Below are positions 1 to 5,252 of a DNA stretch of 5,604 nucleotides, piece by piece. The stretch's first letter is position 1. Each line of letters opens with the position of its first letter. This DNA is from Pseudomonadota bacterium (lineage in GTDB: Bacteria > Pseudomonadota > Alphaproteobacteria > UBA8366 > JADFVY01). The translations under genes and the position numbers were made by a program. The notes beneath the pieces are model-generated. The model saw only the letters and a program-made list of their open reading frames with translations, had not been told where the DNA came from and did not search any database. The stretch lies in assembly GCA_015222795.1 (NCBI GenBank), contig JADFVY010000431.1, positions 1-5,604 of the forward strand, read 5' to 3'.

Positions 1-1066
1 GGATCCGCAACGCCTGCAGCCCGGTCCCCGCCGTATGCCGCAAATCGTGCAGCCGCCAGCCCGCCCGGCCCTCGACTGGCTTGCCCTCCGCGTCCAGGAA
101 CCCCGACGCCTTGTCGATCGCCGCCTTGGCTTTCGAGAATCCGGAAACCGGAACATTGCCGCCGCGCGTGCTGAAAATGTATTCGCCCTTGTGCCGCGGC
201 GCGCCGGCGATCAGGGCCGCCGCCTGGGGCGACAAGGGCACGTCATGCCGGACGCCGTTCTTCGCCCGGTCCGCCGGGATCGTCCAGACGGCCGGGTTTT
301 CCGCATCGTCCAACTCGCTCCACTTCATCCCCGCCACTTCCGCCCGGCGCTGCCCGGACAGCAGCAGCAGCCGCACCACCGTGCCGAACGGGTAGCCGTG
401 TGAAGCCGACCAGATCGCCTTGATTTCCCCATCCGTCAAAGGCCGGTCCCGCCGGCGCTCCGGCGCAGCAAGCCCTTTAAAGACCGGAACCGAGTCGACG
501 ATGCCGCGCATCGCCGCCCAGTTGAACAGCTTGCGCGACGCCGCCAGAACCCTATTACCCATGTAAGGCCGGTCGCCGTACCGTTCGATCAGGTCGATCA
601 CGTCGCGCTGGCCGACACTCGCGATCGGCCGCTCGCGCCAAGGCCGCAGGTCCGCGCCGGTAATCGCCGGCAGGATATCGCGGTCGAATATCCGCTGCGT
701 CTCCGCCCAGCGCCGGGTGTGCCGCTTGGCATGCTTTTCGATGAATTCGTCGGCGGCGGACTTCACCGTATCCGCCTTGCGCGCCGCCTTTGCCGCCTTC
801 GCGGCGCGCGGATCGTCGCCGCGGCCGGCCTGGCGCATCGCCGACCGGGCTTCCGCGCGCGCGTCGGCCAGGTCGAGCCCCGGAAACTTCCCCAGCGTGT
901 GACGCACCAGCTTGCCGTGAACGCGGTACATCGCCGCCCATGACTTGCTGCCCTTCGAGGTCACCCGCAGGCAAAGGCCGGGCACCAGCGCATCGAAATA
1001 TTCGTCCCGGCCGGCCACCGGCGGCTTGATCTTCTCGACCCCTATCGCGGTCAGCTTCCGTTTCAT
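1..1066 (-). CDS. Tyrosine recombinase/integrase, P4-like with DUF4102 N-terminus (3' end beyond window)
   Basis: This gene encodes a site-specific DNA integrase that would insert and excise the element carrying it. I read 355 codons from ATG at 1066 without a stop, and the frame runs off the window start. Residues 1-90 match the DUF4102 arm-binding domain style (DALVPGLCLRVTSKGSKSW, then a GKLVRHTLGKFPG stretch). Residues about 100-190 are the core-binding domain. The catalytic domain shows the first Arg in SGQRRAEV (R240), the beta-hairpin Lys in RAKNG (K269) and the HxxR box in RLHDLRHTA (H340, R343). The second His/Trp and the nucleophilic Tyr lie beyond base 1, so activity cannot be judged. 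The start is supported by GAGGGGG (1074-1080), 7 nt upstream of the ATG. The start codon lies about 165 bp from a truncated tRNA-Lys end, the usual setting for an integrase of this class. Family call is firm; the target being tRNA-Lys is inference. Confidence 0.93.
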   Translation of the reverse strand, partial: MKRKLTAIGVEKIKPPVAGRDEYFDALVPGLCLRVTSKGSKSWAAMYRVHGKLVRHTLGKFPGLDLADARAEARSAMRQAGRGDDPRAAKAAKAARKADTVKSAADEFIEKHAKRHTRRWAETQRIFDRDILPAITGADLRPWRERPIASVGQRDVIDLIERYGDRPYMGNRVLAASRKLFNWAAMRGIVDSVPVFKGLAAPERRRDRPLTDGEIKAIWSASHGYPFGTVVRLLLLSGQRRAEVAGMKWSELDDAENPAVWTIPADRAKNGVRHDVPLSPQAAALIAGAPRHKGEYIFSTRGGNVPVSGFSKAKAAIDKASGFLDAEGKPVEGRAGWRLHDLRHTAGTGLQALRI

Positions 1067-1090
1067 CAGTGAACCCCCTCGGGTAACGCG

Positions 1091-1126
1091 GGGGTAACAC
1101 GAAACGCCGCTATTTGGTGTTACCCC
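1091..1126. promoter_or_regulatory. Inverted repeat in the integrase leader (possible operator, arm site or leader hairpin)
   Basis: GGGGTAACAC (1091-1100) and GTGTTACCCC (1117-1126) form a perfect 10-bp inverted repeat with a 16-nt spacer. A third half-site, GGGTAAC, occurs at 1081-1087 in direct orientation. All three lie between the predicted integrase promoter and its start codon. They could be a regulator or excisionase site, an arm-type integrase site, or an RNA hairpin in the leader. The repeats are seen directly; the role is inference. Confidence 0.45.
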
Positions 1127-1146
1127 GTGAAATAGGATGAAACAGA

Positions 1147-1174
1147 ATTATCACGCATCACGTTGAGGCCGCAA
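1147..1174 (-). promoter_or_regulatory. Predicted sigma70-type promoter of the integrase gene
   Basis: On the minus strand TTGCGG (1169-1174) and GATAAT (1147-1152) are separated by 16 bp. The -10 box matches the consensus at five of six positions; the -35 matches at its TTG. Transcription would begin near 1140, giving a leader of about 70 nt that contains the GGGTAAC repeats. This is a visual match only. Confidence 0.4.
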
Positions 1175-1230
1175 CATTTTTCTTAACCTGACGCACTGAT
1201 GCGAAACCCCCTGAAACCGCGAAGTTTTTA

Positions 1231-1276
<46 letters not shown>

Positions 1277-1321
1277 ATCTTTTCAGATAGTTAGCCTGGA
1301 ACAGAGGCGGGATATTTTGCA

Positions 1322-1359
1322 GGCGTCCAACTCGATCGGGGTTGGACGTCCAACTTTTT
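1322..1359 (+). terminator. Terminator-like hairpin downstream of the tRNA fragment
   Basis: Bases 1322-1331 pair with 1341-1350 (10 bp including one G-T pair) around a 9-nt loop, and TTTTT follows at 1355-1359 after a CAAC gap. Such a structure could end transcription of the original tRNA-Lys gene. The four-base gap before the T run weakens the call. The right arm is also half of a perfect 14-bp palindrome (1341-1354), so a protein-binding role is possible instead. Confidence 0.4.
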
Positions 1360-1364
1360 GTTCG

Positions 1365-1538
1365 TCAAGGGTTCCTCTTCTTCGCCTTGGCGCGCTCGGC
1401 GCGTTCCCAGGCGATGCGCTTTTTGGCGGCGCGGGTGCCTGTGGCGATTGCCTCCCCCGTGCCCGACCTGATGATCACCAGGCATGTCTTCGGGTAATAC
1501 CAGGGCTTTATTCCCGCATAATCAGAATGGCATGGAAA
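1365..1538 (-). pseudogene. Possible gene relic: 57-codon open frame without a normal start
   Basis: On the minus strand the frame between a TGA at 1539-1541 and the TGA at 1365-1367 reads like coding sequence. An aromatic segment (KPWYYPKTCLVIIRSG) leads into a strongly basic, probably helical tail (AAKKRIAWERAERAKAKKRNP). There is no ATG in frame. The only conventional start is GTG at codon 21 (Val in CLVII), which would cut off the aromatic segment and has no clear ribosome site. An adjacent frame upstream ends with GDDFHAILIMRE at about 1520, so a frameshifted older gene is possible. I do not recognise the family. It lies just outside the att scar, next to the operon promoter, and may be decayed chromosomal sequence. 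A chance open frame remains possible in GC-rich DNA. Confidence 0.3.
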
Positions 1539-1594
1539 TCATCGCCCCCGGACGGCCTCGGGCGCCGCACTGAACGCCTGACGACATAGAAACC

Positions 1595-1624
1595 TTGCGC
1601 CCTGCCGACGTCGGCGGCTAATCT
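1595..1624 (+). promoter_or_regulatory. Candidate promoter and palindromic operator upstream of the ABC operon
   Basis: TTGCGC (1595-1600) and TAATCT (1619-1624) are spaced 18 bp apart, a weak sigma70-like pair about 40 bp before the ATPase start. Between them sits the perfect 12-bp palindrome GCCGACGTCGGC (1604-1615). A palindrome inside a promoter spacer is well placed for a dimeric repressor or activator. The palindrome is certain; promoter activity and regulator binding are guesses. Confidence 0.28.
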
Positions 1625-1665
1625 GCGGCGAACAAGAACTGTAAATCGACAGGGTATGTAAATTC

Positions 1666-2436
1666 ATGAACGTCGCCGCCGCCCTTATCGCCGAGGACAT
1701 CCATAAATCCTTCGGCTCGCTGGAGGTCCTGAGGGGTATCTCCATGACGGCGCGTGACGGCGATGTGATTTCGATCATCGGCAGTTCCGGGTCGGGCAAG
1801 AGCACCTTCCTGCGCTGCATAAACTTCCTGGAGACCCCGGATCGCGGGCGCATTGTCGTCGGCGGCGAGGAGATTCGCATCATGGCCGATCGACAGGGGC
1901 GCTCCATGGGCGCCGACCATGCCCAGATCGACCGGCTGCGCACCCGCCTGGGCATGGTTTTCCAGAGCTTTAATCTGTGGTCCCATATGACGGTGCTGCA
2001 AAACGTCATGGAAGGCCCGGTGCATGTGCTGAAGCGGCCGAAGGCCGAGGTCCGCGAACAAGCCATGGCGCTGCTGGAAAATGTCGGCATCGCCGAGAAA
2101 CTCGACGCCTACCCGTCGGAACTGTCGGGCGGGCAGCAACAACGCGTGGCGATCGCCCGGGCGCTCTGCATGAACCCGCAGGTCCTGCTGTTCGACGAGC
2201 CGACCTCGGCGCTCGATCCGGAACTTGTGGGCGAGGTGCTGAAGGTGATGCGCGACCTGGCCGAGGAAGGCCGCACCATGATCGTCGTCACCCACGAAAT
2301 GGGCTTCGCGCGCGAAGTTTCCAACGAGGCAATCTTTCTGCATGACGGGCGCATAGAGGAACAGGCGCCCCCGGCGGAACTGTTCGGCAATCCAAAATCG
2401 GAACGCTGTCGCCAATTTCTTGCCAGCAGCCTGTAA
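1666..2436 (+). CDS. Polar amino-acid ABC transporter, ATP-binding subunit
   Basis: This 256-residue protein is the cytoplasmic ATPase that powers the importer encoded with it, in the HisP/OccP/NocP/AotP group of the polar amino-acid uptake family. All motifs are intact: Walker A GSSGSGKST (39-47), Q-loop Gln in MVFQSFNL (Q100), signature LSGGQQQR (153-160), Walker B VLLFDEP (173-179), D-loop SALD (181-184) and switch His in VVTHE (H210). The length is normal for the family. An insert-like stretch at about 70-90 (EEIRIMADRQGRSMGADHAQ) is commonly seen in this group. The ATG at 1666 gives a family-like N-terminus (IAEDIHKSFGSLEVLRGISM), though the nearest Shine-Dalgarno-like AGGG (1651-1654) is distant at 11 nt. 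It is the first gene of a four-gene operon, 85 bp before the binding-protein gene. Family call is secure; the substrate is not encoded in this subunit. Confidence 0.97.
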   Translation: MNVAAALIAEDIHKSFGSLEVLRGISMTARDGDVISIIGSSGSGKSTFLRCINFLETPDRGRIVVGGEEIRIMADRQGRSMGADHAQIDRLRTRLGMVFQSFNLWSHMTVLQNVMEGPVHVLKRPKAEVREQAMALLENVGIAEKLDAYPSELSGGQQQRVAIARALCMNPQVLLFDEPTSALDPELVGEVLKVMRDLAEEGRTMIVVTHEMGFAREVSNEAIFLHDGRIEEQAPPAELFGNPKSERCRQFLASSL

Positions 2437-2521
2437 TCGGGTAAGAATGGTGCAATATGCCTGATACAGACCACTAATTATCAAACTGTTTTTAAACACG
2501 TAACCAGCAGGGAGCTATCCA
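2437..2521 (+). promoter_or_regulatory. AT-rich leader of the binding-protein gene with a good ribosome site
   Basis: This 85-bp gap is much more AT-rich than the genes around it (for example TAATTA at 2475-2480 and GTTTTTAAAC at 2488-2497). AGGGAG at 2509-2514 lies 7 nt before the GTG start at 2522 and decides that start. The AT-rich part could hold an internal promoter that boosts binding-protein synthesis, with a GTGCAA/TAATTA pair at 2450-2480 as a weak 19-bp-spaced candidate. No firm promoter call can be made by eye. Confidence 0.35.
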
Positions 2522-3364
2522 GTGAAAAAACTTTTCGTACTAGCGGCCGTTGCCGTGGCGCTTGTTTCCGGACAGGCCATGGCCGGCAAATACGACACCA
2601 TCACCATCGCCACCGAGGGCGCCTACAAGCCCTGGAACTTCAAGGACGCGGCCGGTAATCTGGTCGGGTTCGAGATCGATTTCGCCAAGGACCTGTGCAA
2701 GCGCATGAACGCCAAATGCACGATCGTCGAGCAGGCCTGGGACGGCATCATCCCGTCGCTGCAGGCCGGCAAGTACGACGCCATCATCGCCGGCATGTCG
2801 ATCACCGAAAAACGCAAGAAGGTCATCACTTTCTCGCGCGATTACCTGTCGGGCGGCGGCGGCCTGGTGGTCGTCAAGTCCGGCCCGCTGGCGGGCTTCG
2901 ACACCGGTCTGGCGAAGGTCAACCTGGCCGAGGTGGACGCCAACGAACAGGCGTCTCTCGACAAGATCATCGCGGCCTTCTCGGGCAAGACGATCGGCGT
3001 ACAGACCGCCACCACGCATGAGAACTTCCTGAAGGAATATCTCGGCGACAAGGTCACCATCCGCAGCTACGACACCCAGGAAAATCTCGATCTTGACCTC
3101 GAGGCCGGTCGCGTCGACGCGGCGCTGGCTTCGATGGATTACTGGGTGCCGCTTCTGAAGTCCGACAAGGGCCAGAATTTCAAGCATGTGGGCCCGGCAA
3201 TGTCGGGGGGCCCGTTCGGCGCCGGCACCGGCGTTGGCATCCGTCAGGCGGACGCGGCGCTGGCCGACATGTTCTCCAAGGCGATCACCGAGTCCATCGC
3301 CGACGGCACCTGTGAGAAGATGGCCGTGCAATGGTTCGGCTTCAACAACTGCTCGCTGCCGTAG
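2522..3364 (+). CDS. Periplasmic amino-acid-binding protein of the ABC importer (solute-binding family 3, OccT/NocT-like)
   Basis: This 280-residue periplasmic receptor delivers a polar amino acid to the membrane permeases. It starts with GTG, fixed by AGGGAG 7 nt upstream and by a clean Sec signal peptide: KK, a hydrophobic core, then AMA before cleavage at about residue 21. The family-3 signature is seen in GFEIDFAKDLCKRM (49-62). With a 21-residue signal, C59 and C66 become mature 38 and 45, and R98 in SITEKRKK becomes mature 77. These match the disulfide and the carboxylate-binding Arg of the lysine/arginine/ornithine-binding protein. D199 in GRVDAALAS is the likely amino-group contact, and a second Cys pair is C264/C277. 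A longer linker at about 120-155 and the VGPAMSGGPFG segment look more like octopine/nopaline receptors. A cationic amino acid or opine is therefore the best guess for the ligand, but this is unproven. Confidence 0.95.
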   Translation: MKKLFVLAAVAVALVSGQAMAGKYDTITIATEGAYKPWNFKDAAGNLVGFEIDFAKDLCKRMNAKCTIVEQAWDGIIPSLQAGKYDAIIAGMSITEKRKKVITFSRDYLSGGGGLVVVKSGPLAGFDTGLAKVNLAEVDANEQASLDKIIAAFSGKTIGVQTATTHENFLKEYLGDKVTIRSYDTQENLDLDLEAGRVDAALASMDYWVPLLKSDKGQNFKHVGPAMSGGPFGAGTGVGIRQADAALADMFSKAITESIADGTCEKMAVQWFGFNNCSLP

Positions 3365-3390
3365 GTCGGCCGCGACGTTGGAAAAGATTG

Positions 3391-3433
3391 CGGCGGTTGC
3401 CAGATCCCTCCCGGATCGGGCGGCCGCCGTTTT
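3391..3433 (+). terminator. Stem-loop after the binding-protein gene (attenuator or mRNA-stabilising hairpin)
   Basis: CGGCGG (3391-3396) can pair with CCGCCG (3424-3429), and inside it GATCC (3403-3407) pairs with GGATC (3413-3417) around CTCCC. TTTT follows at 3430-3433. The hairpin lies in the 109-bp gap between the binding-protein and first permease genes. Structures at this place in uptake operons often reduce readthrough or protect the upstream mRNA, giving more receptor than permease. The short T run argues for partial rather than full termination. Confidence 0.45.
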
Positions 3434-3473
3434 CGGTTTAGAACATGCAATCTGACATGAACGGGGGCAGTTG

Positions 3474-4184
3474 GTGGATCTGAGCCTGCTCGGCTGGGGC
3501 GACCTCGGTTGGGGCGACGAGATGATTTACGGCGCCCTGATGACGCTTGCCGTGGCGACCTGTTCCTATGCGCTGGGCATCGCCTTCGGCGCCATTGCCG
3601 CGACGATGAAGCTGTCGGACTGGGTTGCGGCGAGGATGCTGGCCGAGATTTACACCACGGTCATCCGCGGGCTGCCCGAACTTCTGATCATCTATCTCGT
3701 ATTCTTCGGCGGCGGGGCCGTGCTGCGCGCCATCGCCAGGGGGCTGTTTGGTTACGGCGCATTCATCGACCTGCCGATTTTCGTCACTGGCATGATCTGC
3801 ATCGGGCTGAGCGCCGGCGCCTATTCCACCGAGGTTATTCGCGGCGCCGTGCTGGCGGTGCCGGTGGGCCAGGTCGAGGCGGCGCGCGCCGTGGGCATGG
3901 GCCGGGCGCTGAGATTCCGGCGCGTGCTGGTGCCGCAGGTGGCGCGCTATGCGTTGCCGGGCCTTGGCAATGTCTGGCAACTGACGCTGAAGGAAACCTC
4001 GCTGATTTCAGTCATCGGGCTGGTTGAAATCATGCGCCAGGCCGCTGTCGGGGCGGGTTCCACCAAGGAGCCCTTCACCTTCTATGTCACCGCCTTCGTG
4101 CTTTATCTGGGGCTCGCCTCGATTTCAAATCGCGGTTTCCTGCGGGCCGAGGCATGGGCCAACCGCGGCGTGAGGGCATCGTGA
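3474..4184 (+). CDS. Polar amino-acid ABC transporter, first permease subunit (HisQ/OccQ-like)
   Basis: This 236-residue inner-membrane protein forms half of the transport channel. Hydrophobic segments are visible at about 20-43, 66-85, 100-120, 160-185 and 200-218. The ATPase-coupling EAA loop reads QVEAARAVGMGRALRFRR (133-150), followed by VLVPQVARYALPGLGN. TVIRGLPELLIIY (62-74) and GAYSTEVIRGAVLAVP (115-130) are typical of the HisM/HisQ permease family. I chose GTG at 3474 because it gives MDLSLL, a common beginning in this group, and sits 6 nt after GGGGG (3463-3467). TTG at 3471 is an alternative adding one residue, and ATG at 3522 would cut into the N-terminus. The gene ends one base before the next permease start, so the two permeases are probably translationally coupled and work as a heterodimer. 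Confidence 0.95.
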   Translation: MDLSLLGWGDLGWGDEMIYGALMTLAVATCSYALGIAFGAIAATMKLSDWVAARMLAEIYTTVIRGLPELLIIYLVFFGGGAVLRAIARGLFGYGAFIDLPIFVTGMICIGLSAGAYSTEVIRGAVLAVPVGQVEAARAVGMGRALRFRRVLVPQVARYALPGLGNVWQLTLKETSLISVIGLVEIMRQAAVGAGSTKEPFTFYVTAFVLYLGLASISNRGFLRAEAWANRGVRAS

Positions 4185-4185
4185 G

Positions 4186-4956
4186 ATGAACTGGGAACTG
4201 ATCGCCGAAACCTGGCCCATCCTGCGCGACGCCATCCCCGTGACGATCATGCTGGCCGTGACGTCGCTGGCCATCGGTTTCGTGCTGGCCACCGGTATCG
4301 CCGTCATGCGGCTGTCGAAGAACCGCGCTGCCTGGGCTTTCGCTTATGGCTTTGTCTATGTCTTCCGCTCGACACCGCTGCTGGTGCAGATATTCCTCAT
4401 CTATTACGGATCCGGCCAGTTTCGGGTGTTTTTCGAGAGCCTTGGGCTGTGGTATTTCCTGCGCGAACCTTGGTTCTGCGCGGTCCTGGCGCTAACCCTG
4501 AACACCGGCGCCTATACCTCCGAGATTATCCGCGGCGGCATTCAGTCGGTTCCCTGGGGCCAGATGGAGGCGGCCCGTGCGACCGGCATGTCGGGCCTGC
4601 TGCTATTCCGCCGCATCGTCTTCCCGATCGCCATCCGCCAGGCGCTGCCCGGTTATGGCAACGAGATCATCCTGATGGTCAAGGCGACCTCGCTGGCCAG
4701 CACGATCACCATCCTCGATATCACCGGCGAGGCCAAGAAGATCATTGCCGCCACCTGGAGCCCGGTCGAGGTTTTCATCGTCGCGGGCGGAATATACCTG
4801 GCCATCAATTTCCTGGTGACGCGCGCCGTGCTGTGGACCGAGATCAAGCTGTCGCCGCAGCTCTACCGTGACAGGCCGTCCTGGTTCGCCCGCCTGAAAC
4901 GCAGCCCCAAGGAAGCCGCCGCCGAGGCCCCGGCGATCGATACGCAGATCCGGTAG
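4186..4956 (+). CDS. Polar amino-acid ABC transporter, second permease subunit (HisM/OccM-like)
   Basis: This 256-residue inner-membrane protein is the partner of the preceding permease. It shows a first membrane segment at about 18-42, the family motif VFRSTPLLVQIFLIYYG (59-75), NTGAYTSEIIRGGIQSVPWGQ (106-126), and the EAA loop QMEAARATGMSGLLLFRR (126-143) followed by IVFPIAIRQALPGYGN. Further hydrophobic segments lie at about 160-180 and 193-215. The length is slightly above typical because of a charged, probably cytoplasmic tail after residue 220 (KRSPKEAAAEAPAIDTQIR at the end). ATG at 4186 follows the previous stop by one base, with GAGGG at 4172-4176 as ribosome site. It is the last gene of the operon; 14 bp after its stop a long inverted repeat begins. 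Confidence 0.96.
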   Translation: MNWELIAETWPILRDAIPVTIMLAVTSLAIGFVLATGIAVMRLSKNRAAWAFAYGFVYVFRSTPLLVQIFLIYYGSGQFRVFFESLGLWYFLREPWFCAVLALTLNTGAYTSEIIRGGIQSVPWGQMEAARATGMSGLLLFRRIVFPIAIRQALPGYGNEIILMVKATSLASTITILDITGEAKKIIAATWSPVEVFIVAGGIYLAINFLVTRAVLWTEIKLSPQLYRDRPSWFARLKRSPKEAAAEAPAIDTQIR

Positions 4957-4970
4957 GCGGTTTAGCGGCG

Positions 4971-5252
4971 TTTCGCCGTAAAAAAATCGACCCACGGAGG
5001 CACAGAGACACAGAAGAAATTTTTTCTTCCCCGTGAGGCTCTGCCACGCGTAGCATTTTTTAGGAATAAGGGGATGTGGGGATAAGAGAAGGAGATGGAG
5101 GGGAGAAAATCCGATGTCGTAACTGCTCCCCTCCATCCCCTTTTTATCCCCACATCCCCTTATTCTTTAATTTTTACCCACCGCGAGGCGCCTTGAAGGG
5201 GAGGCGCGGTTCCCTCTGTGTCTCCGTGGTTCAACTTCTTTTTACGGCGAAA
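4971..5252. repeat. Long imperfect inverted repeat, 282 bp (MITE-like or other dispersed palindromic element)
   Basis: Two related arms face each other around a 20-nt centre (5106-5125). Outer ends TTTCGCCGTAAAAA (4971-4984) and its complement (5239-5252) match 14 of 14. Next, CCACGGAG and CACAGAG blocks (4992-5014) pair with 5214-5229, with a few bases deleted on the right. A 21-bp block at 5065-5085 matches 5144-5164 exactly, and GATGGAGGGGAG (5094-5105) matches 5126-5137 exactly. The middle of the arms (about 5015-5064 and 5165-5213) is related but diverged; the left part alone has GAAGAAA/TTTCTTC (5013-5029). No transposase is inside, and no target duplication is clear at the edges. Its motifs (CCACGGAG, CACAGAGACACAGA) resemble intergenic repeats often mis-annotated as small proteins in many genomes; that recall is not checked. 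Open frames crossing it are judged spurious. Confidence 0.88.
5065..5178 (+). terminator. Strong hairpin with T-rich tail in the palindrome centre
   Basis: The inner arms (5065-5105 and 5126-5164) would fold in RNA into a long stem with a 20-nt loop, with a few mismatches near 5086-5093 and 5138-5143. It is followed on the plus strand by a T-rich tail (TTCTTTAATTTTT, ending about 5176). This could terminate the transporter operon. On the minus strand the sequence after the stem is TTATTCC then A-rich, so termination of the convergent gene there looks weaker but possible. Confidence 0.5.

Noticed and set aside
1..6. GGATCC at the very start, suggesting a cloned BamHI fragment end
   Set aside because: A second GGATCC is intact at 4408-4413 and the window does not end in one, so the site at base 1 is probably coincidence within the integrase gene.
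555..1100. A 181-codon minus-strand frame with an ATG over the integrase region
   Set aside because: Its product is Arg/Gly/Pro/Ala-rich with no recognisable fold, while the neighbouring minus-strand frame gives a clear integrase with catalytic motifs.
1154..1203. CGCATCA/TGATGCG inverted repeat between integrase and att site
   Set aside because: Only 7 bp with a 36-nt spacer; too short to support by itself.
1618..2499. A 293-codon minus-strand frame opposite the ATPase gene
   Set aside because: It is the antisense shadow of a gene with all ABC ATPase motifs; the composition is typical of GC-rich antisense frames.
2540..3331. A 263-codon minus-strand frame opposite the binding-protein gene
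   Set aside because: Antisense shadow; the plus strand has signal peptide, family signature and ligand residues.
3438..3980. A 180-codon minus-strand frame opposite the first permease gene
   Set aside because: Antisense shadow rich in His, Arg and Gln, with no family likeness.
4966..4978. CGGCG-TTT-CGCCG hairpin after the second permease as a simple terminator
   Set aside because: On the plus strand it is followed by TAAAAAAA, not by a T run, so it lacks the tail of an intrinsic terminator for the operon.
4962..5153. Small open frame in the left arm of the inverted repeat (product including CVSVPPWVDFFTAK)
   Set aside because: It arises from the repeat itself; the opposite arm gives a similar peptide (CVSVVQLLFTAK), as expected of repeat DNA and not of a gene.
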